Part shown: positions 1 through 6,364 of the stretch, one piece after another
How the letters are laid out: every line of letters starts with the position of its first letter
Position numbering within the stretch: position 1 is the stretch's first letter
IMG/VR virus record: IMGVR_UViG_3300017987_000362
Coordinates: 1 to 23,735 of that record
Reading direction: 5' to 3' (one strand)
Origin: a virus
Length of the DNA stretch: 23,735 nt
Notes under the pieces: generated by a model
Seen by the model: the letters and a program-made list of their open reading frames with translations, nothing else
What the model was told of the DNA's origin: nothing
Databases searched by the model: none
Made by a program: the position numbers and the translations under genes

Positions 1-9
1 AGTTTAGAC

Positions 10-44
10 AGTTTTGAGTTTTGAATCATTAATTTTTAATTAAG
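10..44. repeat. AT-rich period-7 repeat tract
   Basis: The only non-coding sequence before the first gene contains two exact AGTTTTG units (10-23) followed by degenerate AATCATT, AATTTTT and AATTAAG units, all in the same 7-base register. It is much more AT-rich than the rest of the window. Other gaps in this window also carry 7-base repeats with a different unit. A weak promoter-like pair could be read here, but the repeat explains the composition equally well. Confidence 0.5.
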
Positions 45-53
45 GGGCTGAAA

Positions 54-293
54 ATGCTGGGTAAAATATTAGGAGTTTTCTGGTTGCTGGCCGGCATCTT
101 TCGGGGCGATGTGATGGTGCAGGACCTGCCCTGGCTGCCGTGGTGGGCGTGGGTGCTCATCCTGATTTTGATCGTGGGCGTGGTGCTCTGGCAGAACTGG
201 CTGCCCGCGTGGGCGGATGTGATCGTGTGCGGGGTTTTGATCGTGTGGCTGCTTTTGAGCGCCGCGATCGGGGTGGTGCAAATCTTAGGTTAA
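54..293 (+). CDS. Small two-helix membrane protein, holin-like candidate
   Basis: This 79-residue protein is almost entirely hydrophobic. A first helix spans about residues 1-17, a second about 31-47 (rich in Trp, Leu, Ile, Val) and a third hydrophobic stretch about 54-77. I do not recognise a family. The ATG at 54 follows a purine patch (aaggggctg) that can act as ribosome-binding site. It sits just before another membrane protein and the packaging genes, where Mu-like phages keep lysis genes, so a holin or holin partner is a reasonable inference. No endolysin is visible because the window starts here. Nothing in the sequence proves a lysis role. Confidence 0.6.
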   Translation: MLGKILGVFWLLAGIFRGDVMVQDLPWLPWWAWVLILILIVGVVLWQNWLPAWADVIVCGVLIVWLLLSAAIGVVQILG

Positions 294-298
294 AGGCG

Positions 299-349
299 AA
301 AAGGTGATCCGGCGTCGCCCTGGCGGGCTATGCCGCGACAAGAAGGGGG
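299..349 (+). repeat. Leader repeat, copy A (degenerate hairpin before RBS)
   Basis: These 51 bases match 5334-5384 at 47 positions. Both copies lie between two genes and end in the purine-rich ribosome-binding site of the next gene. The core folds as a GC-rich hairpin (311-334). In this copy the stem has a mismatch (T329 where copy B has G). Because copy B is clearly non-coding, the reading frame that could run from a GTG at 304 is better ignored and the next gene started at 355. Confidence 0.75.
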
Positions 350-354
350 CGCAG

Positions 355-777
355 ATGGGCATGTGGGCTGCGATCAAGAGTCTGTTCGTTTCGGAAAAAG
401 TGGTCGAGACCGGGCTGGATCTGGCGACGCGGGCGGCGGACGCGATCGACGCGGTGTTCTACACCGACGAGGAGAAGGCCGAGGCGCGCCGGGGATGGTG
501 GACGGACGTGTTTCTCCCGCTTGAAAAGACGCTCGCTCCCCAGGGGGCGATCCGGTCGGTGACGCGGCGGATGCTTGCGAGGGCGTTCTGCCAGACGTTT
601 CTGTTTTTGATCATCGCGGCGTTTGTCGTTTATCCGATCAATCCGGGCTGGTCGAAATACGCGATCGGACTGGTGAAGATCCTGGCCTATCCGGTGAGCG
701 GGATCGTGCTGTTCTTCTTCGGGGCATACGGGGTGGGAACGTATCTCGTCAACAAGAAAAACGGGGAGCAGTCGTAA
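355..777 (+). CDS. Holin-like membrane protein
   Basis: This 140-residue protein has an amphipathic N-terminal half with an acidic patch (YTDEEKAEARR, about residues 36-46). Two hydrophobic segments follow, at about 78-94 (LFLIIAAFVVYPI) and 103-132 (IGLVKILAYPVSGIVLFFFGAYGVG), and the C-terminus is charged. The arrangement, including the 'DEEKAEA' stretch before the membrane part, resembles the 3TM holin family found near Mu-like and GTA-like packaging genes, but I assign it by resemblance only. The start at 355 is preceded by agaaggggg; the upstream GTG at 304 lies inside a repeated leader. The next gene starts directly after its stop. Confidence 0.6.
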   Translation: MGMWAAIKSLFVSEKVVETGLDLATRAADAIDAVFYTDEEKAEARRGWWTDVFLPLEKTLAPQGAIRSVTRRMLARAFCQTFLFLIIAAFVVYPINPGWSKYAIGLVKILAYPVSGIVLFFFGAYGVGTYLVNKKNGEQS

Positions 778-1140
778 ATGGAGACGGTCGGGCTGACGAT
801 CGCGCTGTGCGTGTTCTCCGCGCTTTTGACCTTCGCCACGTTTTACTTGCGCGAGATCAAGAAATCATTCGACAAGGGGCAGGACGACCAGAACAAGCGG
901 CTGGATAAAATCGAGGGCCGGGTCGACGCCGACATCAACCGGGTCGAAACGCACCTGGGCGGCCGGATCGACAAGGTGGAGGAGCGGTTCGAGAAGCTGC
1001 CCGAAACCTATGTGTTTCGCGACGACTTTGTCCGGTGGTCGATTTCCATCGACAAAAAAATTGACGATATCCGCGACGATATCAAGGAGCTGTTAAAGCA
1101 GGAGGGCAAACCGTGCCGACCTCAGAAAACCGGGAAATAA
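778..1140 (+). CDS. Membrane-anchored coiled-coil protein, DUF2730/Mu gp25-like
   Basis: This 120-residue protein has one N-terminal membrane segment (about residues 4-23) and then a long charged helix with heptad spacing (about 27-110, e.g. RLDKIEGRVDADINRVE). That is the plan of the DUF2730 proteins encoded by Mu and its relatives directly before gp26/gp27; the following genes here match that order. Such proteins could also act as inner spanin-like or lysis-accessory factors. The ATG immediately follows the TAA of the previous gene, with ggggag upstream as RBS. Its 3' end overlaps the next gene by 28 bases, so the two are translationally coupled. Confidence 0.6.
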   Translation: METVGLTIALCVFSALLTFATFYLREIKKSFDKGQDDQNKRLDKIEGRVDADINRVETHLGGRIDKVEERFEKLPETYVFRDDFVRWSISIDKKIDDIRDDIKELLKQEGKPCRPQKTGK

Positions 1141-1409
1141 GAGGCTGGATCTTGAAAATCTGCCACAGGGCGCAGCCTTACGGGGCGAGCTTCCGGATCA
1201 TCGAGGAGACCCTCGTCGATGTGGGGTTTCACCTGAGCCTGAGCGAGATCAAGGCCCAGCTCAAGTATCTCCAGCACAAGGAATATATTCACTACGAGGA
1301 GCTGGAAAAAGAGGGAATCAAGCGGAGGCTCAACTGGATCACCCCGAAGGGGGTGGACCTGGTCGAGGGGACCATCGACGCCGATCCGGGGGTGATGCTG
1401 GATGGCTAG
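1113..1409 (+). CDS. Mu gp26-like small winged-helix-type protein
   Basis: This 98-residue protein opens with PTSENREIRGWILK and contains a helical region followed by a KGY-like wing segment (KEYIHYEELEKEGIKRRLNWITPKGVDLVEG). This looks like a winged-helix fold, ending in the common 'TPKGVDLLEG' motif. In Mu-like phages a protein of this size and layout sits between gp25 and gp27 (DUF3486). The start is GTG at 1113, chosen because a strong aggagg lies eight bases upstream, although this means a 28-base overlap with the previous gene. Role is probably DNA binding linked to packaging, which is inference. Confidence 0.65.
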   Translation: MPTSENREIRGWILKICHRAQPYGASFRIIEETLVDVGFHLSLSEIKAQLKYLQHKEYIHYEELEKEGIKRRLNWITPKGVDLVEGTIDADPGVMLDG

Positions 1410-1947
1410 GCGGCGGAACCGGCGAAGCAAGAGCCACCTGCTCAAGCTGCCGAAAAGCGTGCTCGCGCAGGTGCACGAGATGCTGACGGCGGTGGGCGAG
1501 GAGCGAAAGACCTACCAGGAAATCGCCGACTGGGTGAACGCGCAGGGATACCGGACCAGCAAAAGCGCGGTGGACCGGTACGCAAAATTTTTTTACGCGC
1601 TCGAAAAAGTACGGTTTGTCGGCGAGCAGGCGCGGACCATCATCGAGGCCGCGGGCGAGGACCCGCTGAAGATCGAGGAGGCGACGAGCAAGCTGGGAGC
1701 CGTGGTGATGATGGAGGTGTTTCAGGAGGCCATGCGGCCCGAGGGGGACATCGACGTCAAGCATATCGGGCGGCTCCTGGGGGACTTTGCGAGGCTTCAA
1801 AAATCGAGCGTGGACCGGGAAAAATTCAAGGCGGATTTCGTGGAAAAGGCCAAGAAGATCATGGCCGACGCGGAAAAGAAAAGCCCGGAGGCGAGCAAGG
1901 AGGAACTGCTCGAATTCATTAAGGATCGGGTGTATGGCCTCAAGTAG
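1402..1947 (+). CDS. DUF3486 (Mu gp27-like) small terminase subunit
   Basis: This 181-residue protein has a basic N-terminus (ARRRNRRSKSHL), then 'KLPKSVLAQVHEML' and a helix-turn-helix segment TYQEIADWVNAQGYRTSKSAVDRYAKF (about residues 33-60). This is the hallmark of DUF3486, the Mu gp27 group thought to act as small terminase. A long helical C-terminal half follows. It recognises phage DNA and feeds the large terminase at the packaging start. It overlaps gp26-like upstream by 8 bases and the large terminase downstream by 14 bases, so the three packaging genes form one coupled unit. Confidence 0.85.
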   Translation: MARRRNRRSKSHLLKLPKSVLAQVHEMLTAVGEERKTYQEIADWVNAQGYRTSKSAVDRYAKFFYALEKVRFVGEQARTIIEAAGEDPLKIEEATSKLGAVVMMEVFQEAMRPEGDIDVKHIGRLLGDFARLQKSSVDREKFKADFVEKAKKIMADAEKKSPEASKEELLEFIKDRVYGLK

Positions 1948-3244
1948 CGCGATCGCGCTTTACGACTATCAAAAGCGCTGGATGACGGACACGGCGCGGT
2001 TCAAGGCGGGGATGTGGGCGCGGCAGACGGGAAAGTCGTTTGCGACGGCGGGCGAGATCGTGCTGGACAGCCGCGAGCAGGACCACAACAAGTGGGTGAC
2101 GATATCCTCCGGGGAGCGGCAGGTCAAGGAGCTGATGGAAAAAGTGCAGCTCCACGGCGAGATCACGGGGATGGCGATCCGGTGGGCCGAAGAAATGATG
2201 GGCTACCGGCTGCCCACGGGGGAAAAAGACGAGTACAAGGTCGTCGAAGCCCGGTTCCACAACGAGAGCAAGATCATCGGAATACCGGCGAACCCGGACA
2301 CGGCGCGGGGCTATTCGGCGAACGTTTACCTGGACGAGTTTTCGGTGCACCGGGGGAGCCGCGAACTGTGGGCGGCGGTGTTTCCGATCATATCGCGGAC
2401 AGGCTACCGGCTGGTGACGACGTTTACGCCGAAAGGCAAGCAGAACAAGGCTTACGAGGTGTGGAACAACCCGATTTTCACCCGGCACAAGGTGGATATT
2501 TACCGGGCGGTGAAAGAGGGCTGCCCGCACGATATCAAGCTGCTGAAGGACGCGATCGACGACCCGGATCTGTGGGCGCAGGAATACGAGCTGGCCTTCC
2601 TGGACGAGGCCACGGCTTTCCTGACCTACGACATGATCAACGAGTGCGAGAGCGACAAGGCGGGCCGCCCGGAACTGTACGCGGGCGGCCGGTGCTATGT
2701 GGGGAACGACATCGGCCGGAGGCGGGATTTGGCGGTGATCTGGGTGCTTGAGGAAGTGGGCGACGTGCTGTGGACCCGCGAGGTCTGCGTGATGAAAAAG
2801 AAATCGTTCGCCGAGCAGGACGCGGAGTTCGACCGGGTGATGGAGAAATACAACGTGGCGCGGGCCTGCATGGACCAGACCGGCATGGGAGAAAAGCCGG
2901 TGGAGGACGCAAAGCGCAGGCACGGGGAGTACCGCGTGGAGGGGGTTTTGTTCACGGGGCCTGCCAAGCTGGATATGGCGATGCCGGTGCGGCGGAAGTT
3001 CGAGGACCGGCTGGTGCGGGTGCCGATGGACCGGCAGATCCGGGATGACCTGCACAGCGTAAAAAAGATCACGACGTCGGCGGGCAACATCCGGTTTGAC
3101 GCGGAGCGGTCGCAGGACTCGCACGCCGACCGGTTCTGGGCTCTGGCCCTGGCCGTGCACGCGGCGGGAGAAGGATCGGCTGTGCCGAGCATATACACGC
3201 TGGGGGGCCTGATGGAAGCGGCGAAAAAGGCGGTCGGCTTATGA
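1934..3244 (+). CDS. Terminase large subunit, Mu gp28-like
   Basis: This is the packaging ATPase and nuclease that drives DNA into the procapsid through the portal. From the ATG at 1934 it is 436 residues. The open frame extends upstream, but that part is only the shifted shadow of the small terminase. Visible motifs are a deviant Walker A WARQTGKS (28-35), a Walker B VYLDE (131-135), a nuclease-type VGNDIGRRRDLAVIW with Asp259, and a C-terminal DSHADRFWALALA with Asp395/Asp399. The protein is shorter than many large terminases but has both halves. The TGA overlaps the ATG of the portal gene. The Mu-type partner set suggests headful packaging, which is inference. Confidence 0.92.
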   Translation: MASSSAIALYDYQKRWMTDTARFKAGMWARQTGKSFATAGEIVLDSREQDHNKWVTISSGERQVKELMEKVQLHGEITGMAIRWAEEMMGYRLPTGEKDEYKVVEARFHNESKIIGIPANPDTARGYSANVYLDEFSVHRGSRELWAAVFPIISRTGYRLVTTFTPKGKQNKAYEVWNNPIFTRHKVDIYRAVKEGCPHDIKLLKDAIDDPDLWAQEYELAFLDEATAFLTYDMINECESDKAGRPELYAGGRCYVGNDIGRRRDLAVIWVLEEVGDVLWTREVCVMKKKSFAEQDAEFDRVMEKYNVARACMDQTGMGEKPVEDAKRRHGEYRVEGVLFTGPAKLDMAMPVRRKFEDRLVRVPMDRQIRDDLHSVKKITTSAGNIRFDAERSQDSHADRFWALALAVHAAGEGSAVPSIYTLGGLMEAAKKAVGL

Positions 3245-5295
3245 GGTGGCTGAAACGGACGATCGACCGGGTTTTGTGGAAGATGGGGCTGATCAAGATA
3301 CCGTCGGGATACGGCGGGACGCACTCGGCCCTGCTGGGATTCTCGAACCTGGGCTCGGCCCGGAAGCAGTGCGAGGCATACCAGTCGCACGTGTACAAGT
3401 GCGTGACCCTGATTTACCGCCGGGCGATCAGCGTGCCCTGGGCTCTGAATAAAATGCGGGGCGACGAAAGCGAGGAAATCAAGAGGCACCCGTTTATTGA
3501 CCTGATGGCGCGGCCGAACCCCTATTTTACGGCCCGGCAGATGAAGGGGCTGACCTTCATGCACCTGGACCTGACCGGCCGGGCCATGTGGCTGATCGTG
3601 CGGAACGGGCTGGGCCGGCCGGCGGAAATCTGGCCGCTTCCGATAGCGAACTTTTCGGAACTGGTTTTTAACAAGGAAAAGACCGACCTGACGGGCTTCA
3701 GATTCGCGAACGATGCGGGCGGGACGATCGTGTATCCGGCCGAAGACGTTGTGTATTTCCGATACCCTCACCCGATTTACATGCTGGAGGGGGCGAGCCC
3801 GATACAGGCGATGGCGTACGCCTACGACACGGACCTGGCGGTGAGGGTGTACCAGCGGAATTTTTTCCAGAATTCGGCCCGGCCGGACGTGGTGTTCGAG
3901 ACCGAGCAGAAGATCGAGCCCGAGGACGCGCAGCGGCTTTTGCTGGCCTGGAAGCAGGCGCACCAGGGCGTGGACAAATCCTGGGAACCGGCCATGCTGG
4001 ACCAGGGTTTGAAGATCAACAAGGTGTCGCTTTCCGCGAAGGATTTCGAGTTCGCGGCCCTGGCCGGGTGGACGAAAGAGGACATCCTGGAGGCGTACAA
4101 CGTGCCGCCCGGCAAGCTGGGGACGGTGACGGACGTGAACCGGGCGAACGCCCTGGGGATCGACATTACGTTTAACTCCGAGTGCATTTCGCCCCGGCTG
4201 GATCTGTTCGACGAGACGGTCTCGCAGGCCCTGCTGCCGCTTTACGACACGGGGCTTTTGATCAAGCACGCGAGCTGCATCCCGCGGGACCTGGAGTATG
4301 ACCTGAAAGAGCGGGACAGCAACCTGAAAAACAAGTACACGACGATCAACGAGGAACGGGCCAGGGCGGGGATGGACCCGGTGGCATGGGGAGACGCGCC
4401 GTTCGTGGCGATCAACGAGATGCAGTGGGGGGACGACCTGGGAATTGTCGATACGGAGAGCCGCAGCGGCGGAAAAGCGGAGATAAAATCCCCCCCGGCC
4501 CCCCTTTACGAAAGGGGGGAGAAAGGCCGGAGGGAGCAGGCCCAGGCGCTGCACGAGCGGAAGGTGGCGGCGCGATCGCGGGCGATGCGGGCGTGGCTGA
4601 GGAAGTTTTTCGGCAGGCAGAAGGCGGGCGTTTTGGAGCGCCTGGAAATGATGTGGCCCAGGATCGAGGGGGCGACGGCCGGAATGAGCCGGAAAAAGGT
4701 TGAGGACTGGATCAAGGAAAACAAGGGCCTGGTGGAGGATGTCAACATCAACCTGGCCGAGGCGAACCGGGAGCTGGCCGACGGGGCCGGGCCGTACATG
4801 GAGGGCGCGGTGCTGGCGGGCGGCGAGGACGCCCTGGGAACCCTGGCCGACGACATCGTTTTCGATTTGAGAAACCCGAGGGTGATCGGGTTCATGGAAG
4901 ACAAAAACCTGCAAATATTGGACATCAACCGTACCACTCAGGAGCAGATCAAGAAGCAGTTGACGGAGGCGATCGAGCAGGGCGAGCCGGTGAAAAAGGC
5001 GGCGGATCGGGTGCGGAAGGTTTTCAGGCACGCCGACGACGTGCGGAGCCTTCGGATCGCACAGACGGAGGTGAACTCCGCGGCGAACTTCGGGACGCTC
5101 GAAGGGTACCGGCAGTCGGGTGCGGTGACCGGAAAGGAATGGCTGGCAGGCCCCGACGCGCGGCCCACGCACCAGGAGGCCGCGAGAAGCTACTCGGGCG
5201 ACGGGGCGATCCCGCTGGATCAGGACTTTGTCGTGGGCAGCGGAAGCGGGCCGGCACCGGGGAGCATAGGGATTCCGGAGGAGGACATCAACTGA
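3241..5295 (+). CDS. Portal protein fused to Mu F-like minor head protein
   Basis: This 684-residue protein joins two head proteins normally made separately. Residues about 1-400 are an HK97-type portal: HVYKCVTLIYRRAISVPW, HPFIDLMARPNPYFTARQ, GASPIQAM and a VPPGKLGTVTDVNRANA segment. Residues about 450-684 are a Mu F/SPP1 gp7-like head morphogenesis domain with the RIAQTEVNSAANFGTLEGY motif. The linker carries a dispersed palindromic element (4485-4530), kept in frame. The domain normally ends in a conserved NCRC motif. Here the frame reaches IN, then TGA, then RCTMLPVVRE and a second TGA at 5326, so the stop falls exactly on the first Cys. Nonsense mutation, readthrough or selenocysteine are all possible. 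Confidence 0.9.
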   Translation: MRWLKRTIDRVLWKMGLIKIPSGYGGTHSALLGFSNLGSARKQCEAYQSHVYKCVTLIYRRAISVPWALNKMRGDESEEIKRHPFIDLMARPNPYFTARQMKGLTFMHLDLTGRAMWLIVRNGLGRPAEIWPLPIANFSELVFNKEKTDLTGFRFANDAGGTIVYPAEDVVYFRYPHPIYMLEGASPIQAMAYAYDTDLAVRVYQRNFFQNSARPDVVFETEQKIEPEDAQRLLLAWKQAHQGVDKSWEPAMLDQGLKINKVSLSAKDFEFAALAGWTKEDILEAYNVPPGKLGTVTDVNRANALGIDITFNSECISPRLDLFDETVSQALLPLYDTGLLIKHASCIPRDLEYDLKERDSNLKNKYTTINEERARAGMDPVAWGDAPFVAINEMQWGDDLGIVDTESRSGGKAEIKSPPAPLYERGEKGRREQAQALHERKVAARSRAMRAWLRKFFGRQKAGVLERLEMMWPRIEGATAGMSRKKVEDWIKENKGLVEDVNINLAEANRELADGAGPYMEGAVLAGGEDALGTLADDIVFDLRNPRVIGFMEDKNLQILDINRTTQEQIKKQLTEAIEQGEPVKKAADRVRKVFRHADDVRSLRIAQTEVNSAANFGTLEGYRQSGAVTGKEWLAGPDARPTHQEAARSYSGDGAIPLDQDFVVGSGSGPAPGSIGIPEEDIN
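4485..4530. repeat. Dispersed palindromic element inside the portal/F linker
   Basis: A perfect 9-bp inverted repeat (CCCCCCTTT at 4499-4507 and AAAGGGGGG at 4511-4519, loop ACG) is flanked by aaatcccccccgg and by gaaaggccgg. It is translated as KSPPAPLYERGEKGR on the + strand. Peptides of this type and their reverse (PPFVKGGRGGF) come from short GC-rich palindromes scattered through many bacterial genomes. It lies in the low-complexity linker between the two domains and does not break the frame, which suggests a tolerated insertion. Confidence 0.7.
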
Positions 5296-5328
5296 AGGTG
5301 CACGATGCTGCCCGTGGTACGGGAGTGA
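5293..5328 (+). other. In-frame TGA at a conserved Cys position with read-on frame and SECIS-like hairpin
   Basis: TGA at 5293-5295 replaces the Cys codon expected in the terminal NCRC motif of the Mu F-like domain. The same frame continues as RCTMLPVVRE to TGA at 5326-5328. Bases 5311-5323 form CCCGT-GGT-ACGGG, a 5-bp stem with a GGT loop whose first base is G. Twenty bases separate the TGA from the loop, inside the spacing range I recall for bacterial SECIS elements. CAC 5301-5303 can pair with GTG 5325-5327 below it. A simple nonsense mutation remains the default explanation. Confidence 0.45.
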
Positions 5329-5333
5329 GGGGC

Positions 5334-5384
5334 AAAAGGAGATCCGGCGTCGCCCCGGCGGGCGATGCCGCGACAAGAAGGAGG
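5334..5384 (+). repeat. Leader repeat, copy B (11-bp hairpin directly before RBS)
   Basis: This is the second copy of the 51-base leader found at 299-349 (47 of 51 positions match). Here the stem is intact: 5345-5355 pairs with 5360-5370 over 11 base pairs including one G-T pair, with the four-base loop CGGC. The repeat ends in aaggagg, the RBS of the protease gene, six bases before its ATG. It may control access to the RBS, act as an RNA-processing site, or be a mobile palindromic element. Confidence 0.75.
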
Positions 5385-5389
5385 AAATC

Positions 5390-6313
5390 ATGAGTTTGAC
5401 GCACAAGGCGATACCGTTTGAGATCAAGGAGGTCGACGAGGAGGGCCGGACGTTCCTGGCGGTGGCTTCGACCGAGGACGAGGACCGGGACGGCGACCGG
5501 ATCATGGCGGACGGCTGGAACCTGGAAAACTTCCGCAAAAACCCGGTGATCCCCTGGGTGCACCGCTATTCCGACCCGCCCGTGGCCCAGGCCGTGGACG
5601 TGTTCGTGGAGGGCAAAAAGCTGATGTTTCGCCCGAAGTTCGCCTCGGCGGACGAGTATCCGTTTGCGGACACGATTTTCAAGCTCTACAAGGGCGGGTT
5701 TCTTCGGTCCTTTTCCGTGGGGTTTGATCCGAAACGCCACGAGGTGGTCGACCGGGGAAAGGGCCGCCGGGGGTATGACTTCCTGGAGCAGGAGCTGTGG
5801 GAGATCAGCGCCGTGACGGTGCCGAGCAACCCGAACGCGCTGGTGGCCGCGGCGAAAAAGGGCGTGATCAACGAGGACGAGGCCGAGGCGGCGAGGGAGG
5901 CGTTCGAGGAAAAGAAGACGGAAGACGGAAGACGGAAGACGGAAGAAAAAACTGACCCGGAGGACCCGGCTTCGCCGGAGGAAATTGAGCGGGAAATTGA
6001 CAGGCACGAAACGGTGAAAACCGCCGGGGAATGGCTGTCGTCGGCGATGGAAAAAGGGGCGCTTTTGAAGCGCCTGGACGATATGGAAACGAGGCTGGCG
6101 GCGATGGAACGGGCCGCAGGGCAAGAACACGAGACAGCGGACGGAGGACAGCAGGCGGAGGTCGGCCCGGCGGAGCCGGGCGAGGATGAAACCCGAACCG
6201 GGGACAGCGAAGAAGTGCCCGCCCTGATCAATGCCGCGGTGGCTGCCGCGGCAAAACGACTGGGCGGAATGGTCGAGAGCATGATCGAGAAAAAACTCGG
6301 CATCGTAAGATAG
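5390..6313 (+). CDS. Prohead serine protease (peptidase S78) with C-terminal scaffold-like region
   Basis: This 307-residue protein cleaves scaffold and capsid N-termini during HK97-type head maturation. The protease domain covers about residues 1-160: it starts FEIKEVDEEGRTFLAVAS, has catalytic His58 in WVHRYSDPP, and a nucleophile Ser in RSFSVGFD (Ser107 or Ser109), followed by LWEISAVTVPSNPNA. The remaining half is charged, acidic and helical (about 165-307), with coiled-coil character (LLKRLDDMETRLAAMERA), and could be a fused scaffold. That region contains a 4-fold 7-base repeat giving the peptide TEDGRRKTE. RBS aaggagg is ideal. It precedes the capsid gene, as in HK97. Confidence 0.92.
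   Translation: MSLTHKAIPFEIKEVDEEGRTFLAVASTEDEDRDGDRIMADGWNLENFRKNPVIPWVHRYSDPPVAQAVDVFVEGKKLMFRPKFASADEYPFADTIFKLYKGGFLRSFSVGFDPKRHEVVDRGKGRRGYDFLEQELWEISAVTVPSNPNALVAAAKKGVINEDEAEAAREAFEEKKTEDGRRKTEEKTDPEDPASPEEIEREIDRHETVKTAGEWLSSAMEKGALLKRLDDMETRLAAMERAAGQEHETADGGQQAEVGPAEPGEDETRTGDSEEVPALINAAVAAAAKRLGGMVESMIEKKLGIVR
5917..5944 (+). repeat. Four tandem GACGGAA units within the protease gene
   Basis: Four exact copies of the 7-base unit GACGGAA lie in the charged linker of the protease. Because seven is not a multiple of three, the repeat is read in all three phases and gives KTEDGRRKTE. Gain or loss of one unit would shift the frame and remove the scaffold-like half. Confidence 0.85.
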
Positions 6314-6327
6314 CCGGTATGGAGACA

Positions 6328-6350
6328 TGCCCGGCGGCTATATCCGGGCA
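6328..6350 (+). promoter_or_regulatory. Hairpin directly upstream of the capsid RBS
   Basis: TGCCCGG (6328-6334) and CCGGGCA (6344-6350) form a perfect 7-bp stem with a nine-base loop. The capsid RBS gggagg starts at the very next base. It could protect the 5' end of a processed capsid mRNA or tune translation; no poly-T follows, so it is not a typical terminator. Confidence 0.55.
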
Positions 6351-6364
6351 GGGAGGATTCAAAG

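Noticed and set aside
14-40. Promoter-like pair TTGAGT ... TTTAAT before the first gene
   Set aside because: Spacing is short (15 bases) and the matches fall inside an AT-rich 7-base repeat, so chance matches are likely. The operon probably begins upstream of the window.
304-354. N-terminal extension of the holin-like protein from GTG 304
   Set aside because: The region is a copy of a leader repeat that is non-coding before the protease gene, and a better RBS serves the ATG at 355.
2695-5538. 947-codon open frame on the minus strand
   Set aside because: It lies opposite the terminase, portal and protease genes, whose motifs are clear. Long antisense frames are expected in GC-rich DNA, and its translation is Arg/Pro/His-rich with no recognisable domain.
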